From NCBI RefSeq assembly GCF_036181745.1, contig NZ_CP108080.1, positions 5,583,501 through 5,647,500 on the forward strand: a stretch of DNA of 64,000 nt. Reading direction: 5' to 3'. Numbering within the stretch: the first letter of the stretch is position 1; each line of letters starts with the position of its first letter. Positions 7,937 to 16,827 of this stretch are shown one piece after another. Made by a program: the position numbers and the translations under genes. This DNA is from Streptomyces sp. NBC_00259. GTDB taxonomy: Bacteria; Actinomycetota; Actinomycetes; Streptomycetales; Streptomycetaceae. Under the pieces are notes generated by a model. That model saw only the letters and a program-made list of their open reading frames with translations, was not told the DNA's origin and searched no databases.

Positions 7937-10900
7937 CTATCGCTCCTGCTGGTGAGTGGGGCCGACGTTGAAGCTGCCGGTGGTACCGGAGCTGCCCGCC
8001 TGACGACCCTGCTGGATGCCCCGACGGAGGTTGGTCAGCCGGCCCCGTACGTCATCAGGGGCACGGGAGACCTGCGGACCGGACTGGTGGGTCGGCTCCT
8101 GGGCGGTACCCGGCACCAGATTGGCGCGCGGCACCCGACGGGGCAGACCCGAGGTGGTGATACCGCCGGCCGCGGGCTTGCGCACCCGCTCGGCCTGGCG
8201 CACCAGCTCGTCGTTGGGCGAGGTGCGCCAGGAAGCGGCACTCGCGTTGTGCTGACCGGTCTGGCCGGACTGGCCCGCGGGAGGGGCGGCCGGACGGCGC
8301 GGCGGCGCCGGCGGAGCAGGACGCCCGGCGGGCGGCTGCTGCGGCGCGGCAGGGGCCTGCGGGGCCCCGTTCGCCTGACCGCCCTGGCCCTGGTGGAACC
8401 AGTTCGTCTCCAGCGTGTCGTACAGCGGCGTACGGCCGTCACCGGGGCCCGCCGGCGGCAGCGCCTCGGGCTGCGGCTGCGCGGGCAGACTGCCGACGGG
8501 CGGACGCGGTGCGGCGTAGCCGGCGCCACCCTGGCGCTGGTGCTGGCCTCCCTGCTGCCCCTGACCCTGTTGGGGCGTGGGCGGACGCTGGCCGCCGCCC
8601 CCGTAGCCTCCGGCAGGGCGCTGAGGAGCACTGCCGAAGTCCGGGCGGGCGAACTGCTCCGTGGCCGCCGGGTCCTGGGCACCGGGCCGCGGACCGTTGT
8701 AGTCGGGCCTGGCGAACTGCTCGGTGGCACCGGGACCCTGCCGGTCGCCCGCCGCGCCCGTCGGGCGGGCGTACTGACCGGTGGAATCGTGCTCCTCGTG
8801 ACCGCGCGGCGCGTCCATCGAGGAACGCGACTGCGGGGCCGACGGCTGCTCGTTGCCCCAGCTGGTGCTCTGCGGGCGCTGCTGCTGACCGCCGCCGGGA
8901 AGCTCGCCACGCGGGGTACCGGCCGGCGGCAGCTGCTGTCCGCGGTCGCCGCCCGTCCGGGCGGTGTGCCGACCGGAGTTGCGGCCCCGTCCACGGTCCT
9001 GTGCACCGGGCGCCTGCGGAGCCGCCGGACGGCCACGGCCGCTGTCGGCACCGAACGCATTCGCGGGAGCGCCGCCCTGGCGGGAGAAGTCCTGCTGTGC
9101 GGAGTCCTGACCCATGCCGCCCTGCTGCGGGCCGCCCTGGAACGGGGCGCCGTCCCGCGGGGGAAGCGCCGCACGCGGAGCCGATCCCGCACCGACCTGG
9201 CCGCGCTGCCCACCGGGACCACCGGAGCCGGCCGAAGGACCGCCGCCGAGCCCCGGACGGCCGCCTGCCGCACCGGGACCGCCGGTCAGACCGCGTCCGC
9301 CGCCACCGGCACCCGACGGCACCTGCGAGTTGCCGTTCTGAGCGCCGGCGCCGGGCTTGGCCGGGGGCTTCTTGCCGCCCTGGGCGACATCGACGGGGAG
9401 CATGACCAGCGCGGTCGTACCACCGGAGTCGGAGGGACGGAGCTGGATACGGATGCCGTGCCGCAGGGACAGGCGGCCGACCACGAACAGACCCATGCGG
9501 CGGGAGACGGAGACGTCCACGGTGGGCGGCGACGCCAGCCGCTCGTTGATCGCGGCGAGGTCCTCGGGGGAGAGGCCGATGCCGGTGTCGTGGATCTCGA
9601 CGAGGACGCGTCCGTCCGGCAGCGCGTGACCGGTCACGCGGACCTTGGTCTGCGGCGAGGAGAACGACGTCGCGTTCTCCAGTAGCTCGGCGAGGAGGTG
9701 CACGAGGTCGTTGACGACCCGGCCGGCGACCTCGGTACCCGGGACGGCGGCCAGTTCGATGCGCTCGTACTGCTCCACCTCGGAGGCGGCGGCACGGAGC
9801 ACGTCGACGAGCGGGACGGGCCGGGTCCAGCGGCGGCCCGGCTCCTCGCCCGCGAGGACGAGGAGGTTCTCACCGTTACGGCGCATACGGGTCGCGAGGT
9901 GGTCCAGCTTGAAGAGGGAGGACAGCTGGTCCGGGTCGGCCTCGCGCGACTCCAGCTCGGAGATCAGCGACAGCTGACGCTGGATGAGACCCTGCGAACG
10001 ACGCGACAGGTTGGTGAACATCGCGTTGACGTTGCCACGGAGCAGGGCCTGCTCGGCGGCGAGGCGGACCGCCTCACGGTGCACGTCGTCGAAGGCCGCG
10101 GCCACCTTGCCGATCTCGTCCCGGGAGTGCACACCGACGGACTCGACCGTGGTGTCGACGTCCTGCGGGTCGGACTCGGACAACTGCTTGACCAGCTCGG
10201 GAAGCCGGTCCTGGGCGACCTTGGTGGCGGTGTCCTGCAGCCGGCGCAGCGAGCGGATCATGGACCGGGCCACGACGAAGGCGCCGACGAGCGAGACGCC
10301 GAGCACGAGCAGGATCAGCGCACCGTTGATGATGGCGTCCTGCTGCGACTCCTGCTTGAGCTCGCGGGCCTTGCTCTCCATCTCACCGAGAAGCGTCTTC
10401 TCGATGGTGTTCATGGCGTCGATCTTGGTGTCGGCCTTGTCGGTCCAGTCCTTGTAGGTGCGGCGATCCACACCCGCCAGGCCGTTCGGCCTGTTGAGCA
10501 CGCGGTTCGCGTAGTCGTTCGCGTCCTCGATCTCGGAGTTGCCGTCCACCAGCGGGGCGGTCAGATCCTCCGCGTTGCCGCCGAGCGAGGCGTAGATGCG
10601 CTTGAACGAGGCGAGCGACTGCTTCTCGTTCTGCGCGGCGTCGTCACCGGTGAGACGGTCGTTCTCGTTCATGCTGCCGTCGGTCTTGGTGTCCGCCGGC
10701 AGGGCGGCGGCGATGATCGCGCGCTGGATGGACGCGTACTCCTTGGCGGCCGAGAACGCCGCCAGCGCACGCGTGCGCTTGATCATCTCCGGGTTGCTGG
10801 TCGCCTGGGCCATGTCCTGGGACAGGGTGAGGAGCGACTCGATCAGCCGGTTGTACCGGCTGATCGTCTGCGTGGTCGAGCCGACGCCGCCGCTCTCGGC

Positions 10901-11557
10901 GTAGGCGGTGCCACGGATCGTGGCGATCGTGTTGACCTGCTGGGCGATCTGGCTGACGTTGGAGTGGATGCTCTCCAGCGCCTCGTCACCCGTGGTGTCG
11001 CCGATGTCGACGGCCGCGTCGAGGAAGGCCCTCTTCTTGCGGTCCGTGTCCCTACGGGGGTTGTCGACCTCGAAGCGGCTGGCGGGGACGCCATGGTTCA
11101 GCGGGCCCGCCGCGTGGTCGCGCTCCTCCTGGAGCGCCTCGGCGAGGGCCGTGGCTTCCTTGGTCAGCTTCGTCAGCAGCTGCATGTGGTTCAGCTGCTC
11201 GATGTCGTCCATCGACTGGTTGATACGCAGTCCACCCAGCGTGGTCGCCGCGACGACGGGGAGGGTGAGCAGAGAGACCAGTCGGGTGCTGATGCGCCAG
11301 TTGCGCAGGGCTATTCGTGAGCCCGTGTCGGAAGGGCTCTTGGACTTGGGGCGATCCGCCGGCTCGGCGGTGGACGAAGCCGCGCCGGGGCGCGCTCCGC
11401 GGTCACCGGCGTCGCCGGCCTGGCCCTGGTTCTGGGTGTGCTGGGGCGAGGGGCCGCGGTCTGTCCCGACGCGCGGCTCCTGTTCAGCGGCAGCTTCCCC
11501 TTGGCCCTGGCGGGCCTGGGGACGCCCCATGCCATCCTTCTTGAAACGTCCCTGCAC
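7937..11557 (-). CDS. cvnA: Conservon sensor kinase-like protein CvnA (second conservon)
   Basis: Nitrate-sensor-type histidine-kinase-like protein of 1206 residues. Order: about 85 polar residues; membrane segment near 90-107; extracytoplasmic helical region; membrane segment near 410-433; HAMP; dimerisation helix with DHLATRMRR; GHKL ATPase with LLENATSF (about 625), DTGIGL (about 655) and MGLFVVGRL (about 686); then a Pro/Gly/Gln-rich tail of nearly 490 residues. GTG 11557 is preceded by GAGG eleven bases upstream, the same arrangement as the other cvnA. ATG 11530 is an alternative start. The kinase core is well conserved with its paralogue; the sensor region and tail are not, so the signals sensed probably differ. 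Confidence 0.88.
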   Translation of the reverse strand: MQGRFKKDGMGRPQARQGQGEAAAEQEPRVGTDRGPSPQHTQNQGQAGDAGDRGARPGAASSTAEPADRPKSKSPSDTGSRIALRNWRISTRLVSLLTLPVVAATTLGGLRINQSMDDIEQLNHMQLLTKLTKEATALAEALQEERDHAAGPLNHGVPASRFEVDNPRRDTDRKKRAFLDAAVDIGDTTGDEALESIHSNVSQIAQQVNTIATIRGTAYAESGGVGSTTQTISRYNRLIESLLTLSQDMAQATSNPEMIKRTRALAAFSAAKEYASIQRAIIAAALPADTKTDGSMNENDRLTGDDAAQNEKQSLASFKRIYASLGGNAEDLTAPLVDGNSEIEDANDYANRVLNRPNGLAGVDRRTYKDWTDKADTKIDAMNTIEKTLLGEMESKARELKQESQQDAIINGALILLVLGVSLVGAFVVARSMIRSLRRLQDTATKVAQDRLPELVKQLSESDPQDVDTTVESVGVHSRDEIGKVAAAFDDVHREAVRLAAEQALLRGNVNAMFTNLSRRSQGLIQRQLSLISELESREADPDQLSSLFKLDHLATRMRRNGENLLVLAGEEPGRRWTRPVPLVDVLRAAASEVEQYERIELAAVPGTEVAGRVVNDLVHLLAELLENATSFSSPQTKVRVTGHALPDGRVLVEIHDTGIGLSPEDLAAINERLASPPTVDVSVSRRMGLFVVGRLSLRHGIRIQLRPSDSGGTTALVMLPVDVAQGGKKPPAKPGAGAQNGNSQVPSGAGGGGRGLTGGPGAAGGRPGLGGGPSAGSGGPGGQRGQVGAGSAPRAALPPRDGAPFQGGPQQGGMGQDSAQQDFSRQGGAPANAFGADSGRGRPAAPQAPGAQDRGRGRNSGRHTARTGGDRGQQLPPAGTPRGELPGGGQQQRPQSTSWGNEQPSAPQSRSSMDAPRGHEEHDSTGQYARPTGAAGDRQGPGATEQFARPDYNGPRPGAQDPAATEQFARPDFGSAPQRPAGGYGGGGQRPPTPQQGQGQQGGQHQRQGGAGYAAPRPPVGSLPAQPQPEALPPAGPGDGRTPLYDTLETNWFHQGQGGQANGAPQAPAAPQQPPAGRPAPPAPPRRPAAPPAGQSGQTGQHNASAASWRTSPNDELVRQAERVRKPAAGGITTSGLPRRVPRANLVPGTAQEPTHQSGPQVSRAPDDVRGRLTNLRRGIQQGRQAGSSGTTGSFNVGPTHQQER

Positions 11558-12093
11558 TAGCGTCGCAACCTCTGGACCAGGCGTCCCCCCGCAGAACGGC
11601 GGGACGGTGTCGGCGTCGTGGGGCGGTGGAGACGCCCCAAGTCGGTCGTGGAGTGACCGGCGCTTCTCCCCCTTCCGCCGCCACTCGGCGCAGCGTTGCG
11701 CCCCTGCGCGCCGGATGAAACCCGCGGCGGTGCGTGGAATTCCAGCACAGTGCCGGATCTCCAACAAGGGCCGTGTACCGGGCTGTGACCTGAGTGACAC
11801 GTTGTGAGCGTCGTGTCACAACTCGTAGAAAGTGATTCTGGATGAATGGGGCATTCGGCGACGAGTCGCTTACGGGTGGGGGGTGTCCCAGTCGCCATGA
11901 TCAGGAGCGGAATAGCGCGTTCAGGCGCGCAATGTCCGTTTCTGCGAGGGGTCTTGGTGGTCCGGAATGACGGAAATGCCTGTCGCTCCGTGAGCAAACT
12001 CACACGTAGATCGTTGGCTCTTCCACGCTTTCGCAGGGAAATCGATGTTTAGCCTGACGCTTTACAAGCACCGGCACTCTGACTAGGCGAGCG
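11558..12093. other. Long region between the conservons and the ANPRRTTL peptide gene
   Basis: About 535 bases with no convincing gene. The first 230 bases are GC-rich; 11780-12060 is clearly more AT-rich than the rest of the window, as expected for divergent promoters. It holds an inverted repeat at 11794-11822 and a short GTGAG/CTCAC repeat near 11990-12003. Short open frames here have no ribosome site or codon bias. Confidence 0.6.
11794..11822. promoter_or_regulatory. Nested inverted repeat upstream of cvnA
   Basis: Two overlapping inverted repeats: GTGACAC (11794-11800) with GTGTCAC (11813-11819), and GTTGTG (11801-11806) with CACAAC (11817-11822). Position upstream of the second conservon suggests an operator. 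No regulator is identified. Confidence 0.35.
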
Positions 12094-12270
12094 ATGAAGA
12101 CGACGATGATGTTCCGCAACATAGCCAACCCCCGGCGCACGACGCTGGCGCACCTCGAGGACGCCGTCGAACTGCAGCCGGAGGCTCAGCCGGAGCACTC
12201 GGCCGATCTTCCCCTCCAGACCGCCAACCCCCGCCGCACCACCCTGATGGACGCCCCGGTGGTGCCGTAA
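12094..12270 (+). CDS. Small peptide with two ANPRRTTL motifs
   Basis: A 58-residue frame that I do not recognise. It opens MKTTMMFRNI and contains the octapeptide ANPRRTTL twice, at residues 11-18 and 44-51, separated by an acidic, Gln/Pro-rich spacer, and ends DAPVVP. AGG six bases before ATG 12094 is a modest ribosome site. It has no signal peptide, membrane segment or cysteine. The repeat within such a short frame and third-position GC bias support real coding. It could be a peptide precursor or a bivalent adaptor; no processing enzyme is adjacent. It lies upstream of, and on the same strand as, the FAH hydrolase gene. Confidence 0.65.
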   Translation: MKTTMMFRNIANPRRTTLAHLEDAVELQPEAQPEHSADLPLQTANPRRTTLMDAPVVP

Positions 12271-12368
12271 CCCCGGCGGCGCCCTCATACGGGCGGCCAG
12301 GCCCCTCTCGCGCGTTAGCCTGGAGCGTCAGACTCCAGCCAGCGGAAGCAGAGGGGCACGAGCCACCC

Positions 12369-13154
12369 GTGCGCATCGCCAGATTCTCCATCGACGGGAA
12401 TGTCGCCTTCGGCGCGGTCGAGGGCGAGGGAACCGGCGATCCGGCCGGTCTCGTTCTCGACATCATCAAGGGCATTCCCTACACGGACTTCGAGCTCTCC
12501 GGTACGAAGGTGCCCCTGAGCAAGGTCCGGCTGCTGCCGCCCGTCCTCCCCAACAAGGTCGTGGCCATCGGCCGCAACTACGCGGAGCACGCGGCGGAGC
12601 TCGGCAACGAGGTGCCCGAGGTCCCGGTGGCCTTCTTCAAGCCCACCACCTCGGTGATCGGCTCCGGCGACGCCATCGAGTACCCGTCCTTCTCCGAAGA
12701 ACTGCACCACGAGGCCGAGCTCGCCGTCGTCATCGGCCGGCTCTGCCGAGAGGTCCCGCGCGAGCGCGTGAAGGACGTCATCTTCGGCTACACCTGCGCC
12801 AACGACGTCACCGCCCGCGACGCCCAGAAGCGCGAGAAGCAGTGGGCCCGGGCCAAGGGCTTCGACACCTCGTGCCCGCTCGGCCCGTGGGTGGAGACCG
12901 ACCTCGACCCCGCCGACCTCACCATCCAGTGCACGGTCAACGGCGAGCAGCGCCAGCTGGGTCGTACGAGCGACATGATCCGCTCCATCGAGGACCTGGT
13001 CGTCCACATCACCGAGGCCATGACGCTGCTACCCGGAGACGTCATCCTCACCGGCACCCCCGCCGGGGTCGGCCCCCTCAACGTCGGCGACGAGGTCGCC
13101 GTCACCATCGAAGGCATCGGCACTCTCACCAACAAGGTGATCAAGCGTGGCTAA
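12369..13154 (+). CDS. Fumarylacetoacetate hydrolase (FAH) family protein
   Basis: FAH-superfamily enzyme of 261 residues; members hydrolyse or decarboxylate acylpyruvate-type compounds (2-hydroxyhepta-2,4-dienedioate isomerase, acylpyruvase). The C-terminal catalytic fold shows IGRNYAEHA, the metal-binding pattern HHEAELAVVIG and the NDVTARD segment, with LTGTPAGVGP near the end. It starts at GTG 12369. The last eight bases overlap the start of gltX, implying co-transcription and coupling. The substrate cannot be told from the sequence. Confidence 0.9.
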   Translation: MRIARFSIDGNVAFGAVEGEGTGDPAGLVLDIIKGIPYTDFELSGTKVPLSKVRLLPPVLPNKVVAIGRNYAEHAAELGNEVPEVPVAFFKPTTSVIGSGDAIEYPSFSEELHHEAELAVVIGRLCREVPRERVKDVIFGYTCANDVTARDAQKREKQWARAKGFDTSCPLGPWVETDLDPADLTIQCTVNGEQRQLGRTSDMIRSIEDLVVHITEAMTLLPGDVILTGTPAGVGPLNVGDEVAVTIEGIGTLTNKVIKRG

Positions 13155-14625
13155 CGCGACGAACGTCCGCGTACGTTTCTGTCCCTCGCCGACCGGCAAC
13201 CCCCATGTGGGCCTGGTCCGCACCGCTCTGTTCAACTGGGCGTTCGCCCGGCACAACCAGGGCACCATGGTCTTCCGCATCGAGGACACCGACGCGGCCC
13301 GCGACTCCGAGGAGTCGTACAACCAGCTGCTCGACTCGCTGCGCTGGCTCGGCCTCGACTGGGACGAGGGCCCCGAGACCGGCGGCCCGCACGAGCCCTA
13401 CCGCCAGTCGCAGCGCATGGACATCTACCGGGACGTCGCCGAGAAGCTCCTGGCCGGCGGGTACGCGTACCACTGCTACTGCACGGTCACCGAGCTGGAC
13501 GAGCGCCGCGAGGCCGCCCGCGCCGCCGGCAGGCCGTCCGGCTACGACGGCCACTGCCGCGATCTCACCGAGGAGCAGAAGGCCGCCTACGTGCGCGAGG
13601 GCCGTGAGGCCATCGTCCGCTTCCGGATGCCCGACGAGCCGATCACCTTCACCGACCTGGTCCGCGGCGAGCTCACCTTCACCCCGGACAACGTGCCCGA
13701 CTACGGCATCGTCCGGGCCAGCGGCGCGCCGCTCTACACGCTCGTCAACCCGGTCGACGACGCCCTGATGGAGATCACGCACGTGCTGCGCGGTGAGGAC
13801 CTGCTGTCCTCCACCCCGCGCCAGATCGCGCTCTACAAGGCGCTGATCGAGCTCGGCGTCGCCAAGGAGATCCCGGCCTTCGGCCACCTCCCGTACGTCA
13901 TGGGAGAGGGCAACAAGAAGCTGTCCAAGCGCGACCCCCAGGCCTCGCTCAACCTCTACCGCGAGCGCGGCTTCCTCCCCGAGGGCCTGCTCAACTACCT
14001 CTCGCTGCTGGGCTGGTCGTTCTCCGCGGACCAGGACGTGTTCTCCATCGCCGAGATGGTCGAGAAGTTCGACATCGCGGACGTCAACGCCAACCCGGCC
14101 CGCTTCGACCTGAAGAAGGCCGAGGCGATCAACGCCGACCACGTCCGGCGGCTCGATGTGAAGGCCTTCACCGAGGCCTGCGAGCCCTGGCTGCGGGCCC
14201 CGCACGCCAATTGGGCGCCCGAGGACTTCGACCAGGCCGCGTGGGAGGCGATGGCCCCGTACGCCCAGACCCGGCTGACGGTCCTCTCCGACATCACCGC
14301 CAATGTCGACTTCCTGTTCCTCAAGGAGCCGGTCGAGGACGAGGCGTCCTGGCAGAAGGCGATGAAGGAGGGCTCCGACGCGCTGCTGCGCACCGCGCGC
14401 GAGAAGCTCGACGCCGCCGACTGGTCCAGCCCGGAGTCGCTGAAGAACGCGGTCCTGGCCGCCGGCGAGGAGCACGGCCTCAAGCTCGGCAAGGCGCAGG
14501 CCCCGGTCCGCGTCGCGGTGACCGGCCGCACGGTGGGTCTGCCGCTCTTCGAGTCGCTGGAGATCCTGGGCAAGGAGCGCACGCTGGCCCGCGTCGACGC
14601 CGCGCTGGCGAAGCTGTCCGCGTAG
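13147..14625 (+). CDS. gltX: Glutamyl-tRNA synthetase
   Basis: Class I synthetase of 492 residues that charges tRNA-Glu; in Streptomyces it is non-discriminating and also puts Glu on tRNA-Gln, which GatCAB then amidates. The HIGH signature is HVGL at residues 20-23 and the KMSKS loop is KLSKR near 258; length is typical. GTG 13147 lies within the end of the FAH gene. It is followed by a perfect terminator and, 1.8 kb downstream, by a cluster of tRNA-Gln and tRNA-Glu genes, its own substrates. Confidence 0.97.
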   Translation: MANATNVRVRFCPSPTGNPHVGLVRTALFNWAFARHNQGTMVFRIEDTDAARDSEESYNQLLDSLRWLGLDWDEGPETGGPHEPYRQSQRMDIYRDVAEKLLAGGYAYHCYCTVTELDERREAARAAGRPSGYDGHCRDLTEEQKAAYVREGREAIVRFRMPDEPITFTDLVRGELTFTPDNVPDYGIVRASGAPLYTLVNPVDDALMEITHVLRGEDLLSSTPRQIALYKALIELGVAKEIPAFGHLPYVMGEGNKKLSKRDPQASLNLYRERGFLPEGLLNYLSLLGWSFSADQDVFSIAEMVEKFDIADVNANPARFDLKKAEAINADHVRRLDVKAFTEACEPWLRAPHANWAPEDFDQAAWEAMAPYAQTRLTVLSDITANVDFLFLKEPVEDEASWQKAMKEGSDALLRTAREKLDAADWSSPESLKNAVLAAGEEHGLKLGKAQAPVRVAVTGRTVGLPLFESLEILGKERTLARVDAALAKLSA

Positions 14626-14641
14626 GCGTCTCCCGTACGTC

Positions 14642-14680
14642 CCTCAGGGGCGGCAGCCGTTGCGGCTGCCGCCCCTGAGG
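14642..14680 (+). terminator. Terminator after gltX
   Basis: Perfect 17-bp inverted repeat (14642-14658 with 14664-14680), loop GTTGC, 16 bases after the gltX stop. Confidence 0.85.
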
Positions 14681-14747
14681 CGTTGCCGTCGGCTGCGGCT
14701 AGGGTGCGGGCATCCACGGCCACCGATCTCTCGCTGGGGGACCTCCG

Positions 14748-15428
14748 ATGCCCATGTCCGCGCCCGACTACGCCTGGCACTTCACGCCGGGGAACGAGTT
14801 CGAGGACGAGCCCGGGGTCACCGGCACCCTGGCCGTGGTTCCCGGGGGCGAGCTGTGGCTGCCCACCGGTCGCGTCGTCGCCTGCGACCCGTTCGTCGAG
14901 CTCGGGTGCGGCGAGGCCGAACCCTTCGTCGCGGAGGTCGCGCCGGGCCGTTACCGGGTGGAATGCGCCGTGGCCACGCTCACGGACCCGGAGGAACCGG
15001 AGCCCGACGGTCCGCCCCACCGGCGGATCGCCGCCGCGCGCCTCGTGATCAAGGACACGCCCACCGAGTCCTGGGAGATCGGCACCCGGGCGGGCCAGGA
15101 CCCCGCGGAGCTCGGTGACGACGAGTTCTTCGGCTACCCCGTCGACGTCGCGACCGGCTGCTTCTACGACGCCGCCTGCGACGGCACCTTCCCGCAGAGC
15201 GAGGAGGAGGAAGGGCTGCTGTGGGACACCCTTTACAGCGCCGACTGGTTCTCGGGGCCGCAGCTGATCACCGACCCGTCCACCGGCCACACCGTGGCCG
15301 CGTTCATGACGGGCTGGGGCGACGGCACCTATCCGACCTGGGTGGGCCGCGACGCCGCCGGCGAGGTCACCTGCTTCGTGACCGACTTCTTCGTCGTCCC
15401 CGCGGAGGCGGTCCCCGCCTCCGCGTGA
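14748..15428 (+). CDS. DUF4241 domain protein
   Basis: Protein of 226 residues with the DUF4241 pattern: GTLAVVPGGELWLPTGRVVACDP at the front and a C-terminal half with DVATGCFYDAA, TGWGDGTYPTWVGRD and VTCFVTDFF. ATG 14748 follows GGGGGA by seven bases. There is no signal peptide or membrane segment, so it is probably cytoplasmic. Function of the family is unknown; some relatives are associated with polymorphic-toxin immunity, but no toxin gene is next to it here. It stands alone between a terminator and the HAD hydrolase. Confidence 0.8.
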   Translation: MPMSAPDYAWHFTPGNEFEDEPGVTGTLAVVPGGELWLPTGRVVACDPFVELGCGEAEPFVAEVAPGRYRVECAVATLTDPEEPEPDGPPHRRIAAARLVIKDTPTESWEIGTRAGQDPAELGDDEFFGYPVDVATGCFYDAACDGTFPQSEEEEGLLWDTLYSADWFSGPQLITDPSTGHTVAAFMTGWGDGTYPTWVGRDAAGEVTCFVTDFFVVPAEAVPASA

Positions 15429-15456
15429 CCGCGGACCTGCCGATCCGGGCGGTGCC

Positions 15457-15606
15457 GGGGCCGGCCTCGATGTCATGCCGATCCGAGCCGTCCTCCGGGA
15501 CATCGACACTGCGCTTTCCGGGGGGCGACCCCCGGACCCCCGGCCGGGGCTCCGCCGGGGCTAGCCTCGGTGTCATGCCGATCCGAGCGGTCCTCTGGGA
15601 CATCGA
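15457..15606 (+). repeat. Partial duplication of the HAD gene 5' end
   Basis: Bases 15457-15506 repeat at 15557-15606, offset exactly 100 bases, with five mismatches in 50. The repeat includes the start codon and first codons (MPIRAVL) of the HAD hydrolase. The upstream copy opens a 29-codon frame that ends at TAG 15562-15564, just before the true gene. The 50 bases between the copies are a C/G-rich block. Confidence 0.8.
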
Positions 15607-16297
15607 TGACACGATCTTCGACTACGCCGGCGCCGACCACGCCGGTATGGAGCGGCATCTCGAGGCGGAGGGCCTGGCCGAGGGGTACGGCTCCGTCGAC
15701 CAGGCCCTCGCCCGCTGGAAAGAGCTCACCCGCTTCCACTGGCGCCGCTTCGAGACCGACGGGGTCGGCTTCGAGGCGCAGCGCCGGGACCGGGTGAGGG
15801 ACTTCCTCGGGGTGCTCGGCATGAGCGACGCCGAGGCCGACGAGTGGTTCGCCCGCTACGTCGCCCACTACGAGGCCGCCTGGCAGCTGTTCCCCGACGC
15901 CCTGCCCGTACTGGACCTGCTGGCCGCCGACTTCCGGCACGGCGTGCTCTCGAACTCCTCGATCCACAACCAGCACCGCAAGCTGACCGTGCTCGGGGTA
16001 CGGGACCGCTTCGAGGCGGTCGTGTGCGCGGCCGAGCTGGGGGTCGCCAAGCCCCAGGCCGCGGCCTTCCACGCCGCGTGCGAGGCGCTCGCGCTGCCGC
16101 CGCGGGACGTCGCGTACGTGGGCGACCACCCGGACATCGATGCGGAGGGGGCCGGGGCGGCGGGGCTGACCGGCATCTGGCTGGACCGCGGTGGGCTGGG
16201 CGGACGGCCGGAGCTGATCCGGATCACGGGACTGGACGAGCTTCCCGCCCTGCTGCGGCGCGATACCCGTTTTGGAGCGCCGTCCACCTTCAGGTAA
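15575..16297 (+). CDS. HAD-superfamily hydrolase
   Basis: Haloacid-dehalogenase-like phosphatase of 240 residues. Motif I is DIDDT (residues 9-13), motif II is VLSNSS, a lysine (AKPQ) follows as motif III and GDHPDIDAEGA is motif IV, all in the usual order with a helical cap between motifs I and II. YjjG/HdhA-like enzymes remove phosphate from small substrates, but the specific substrate is unknown. ATG 15575 gives a complete motif I right after the start; a longer frame upstream is a read-through of the duplicated 5' end. It has no clear terminator and precedes the tRNA cluster. Confidence 0.88.
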   Translation: MPIRAVLWDIDDTIFDYAGADHAGMERHLEAEGLAEGYGSVDQALARWKELTRFHWRRFETDGVGFEAQRRDRVRDFLGVLGMSDAEADEWFARYVAHYEAAWQLFPDALPVLDLLAADFRHGVLSNSSIHNQHRKLTVLGVRDRFEAVVCAAELGVAKPQAAAFHAACEALALPPRDVAYVGDHPDIDAEGAGAAGLTGIWLDRGGLGGRPELIRITGLDELPALLRRDTRFGAPSTFR

Positions 16298-16389
16298 TGT
16301 TCTTCCTGCGCCGAGGGGTGCGGGCCGCAAGCCCGGAACCGGAAGCGCACAACCCGAACGAAACCCCCGTAGTGGGGGTTGAGTTTTGG

Positions 16390-16461
16390 TGGCCTATGGT
16401 GTAATTGGCAGCACGACTGATTCTGGTTCAGTTAGTCTAGGTTCGAGTCCTGGTAGGCCAG
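16390..16461 (+). tRNA. tRNA-Gln (CTG)
   Basis: A 72-base cloverleaf: acceptor arms TGGCCTA/TAGGCCA with discriminator G, anticodon loop TTCTGGT giving CTG, and T arm with GTTCGAGTC. The 3' CCA is not encoded. First gene of a five-tRNA cluster. Confidence 0.95.
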
Positions 16462-16482
16462 CTCGCAGAGCTCATCTGCAAA

Positions 16483-16555
16483 GCCCCCGTTGTGTAGCGG
16501 CCTAGCACGCTGCCCTCTCAAGGCAGTAGCGCCGGTTCGAATCCGGTCGGGGGTA
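16483..16555 (+). tRNA. tRNA-Glu (CTC)
   Basis: A 73-base cloverleaf: acceptor arms GCCCCCG/CGGGGGT, anticodon loop CTCTCAA giving CTC, T loop TTCGAAT. The anticodon stem is CTGCC/GGCAG; the two later copies have CCGCC/GGCGG, a compensated change. Confidence 0.95.
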
Positions 16556-16639
16556 CAGATCCATCCTGCTGGTCATCAGGGTCGCTCCCGATGCCCGCGC
16601 AGTGACAACACCCGGCTCACGCCGGGTGGGATCGCTAGG

Positions 16640-16712
16640 GCCCCCGTTGTGTAGCGGCCTAGCACGCCGCCCTCTCAAGGCGGTAGCGCCGGTTCGAATC
16701 CGGTCGGGGGTA
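16640..16712 (+). tRNA. tRNA-Glu (CTC)
   Basis: Second tRNA-Glu, 73 bases, same acceptor arms and anticodon as the first, anticodon stem CCGCC/GGCGG. Confidence 0.95.
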
Positions 16713-16728
16713 CTGGTCTATACCACCA

Positions 16729-16800
16729 TGGGCTATGGTGTAATTGGCAGCACGAGTGATTCTGGTTCATTTAGTCTAGGTTCGAGTCCTGGTAGCCCAG
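16729..16800 (+). tRNA. tRNA-Gln (CTG)
   Basis: Second tRNA-Gln, 72 bases. The acceptor arms are TGGGCTA/TAGCCCA, a compensated change from the first copy, and the anticodon stem AGTGA/TCATT includes a G-T pair. Anticodon CTG. Confidence 0.95.
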
Positions 16801-16827
16801 CGGATCCACTCGATGGATCAAGATCTT

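Noticed and set aside
11846..12052. A 68-codon frame in the AT-richer gap upstream of the ANPRRTTL peptide
   Set aside because: No ribosome site, no third-position GC bias and no family resemblance.
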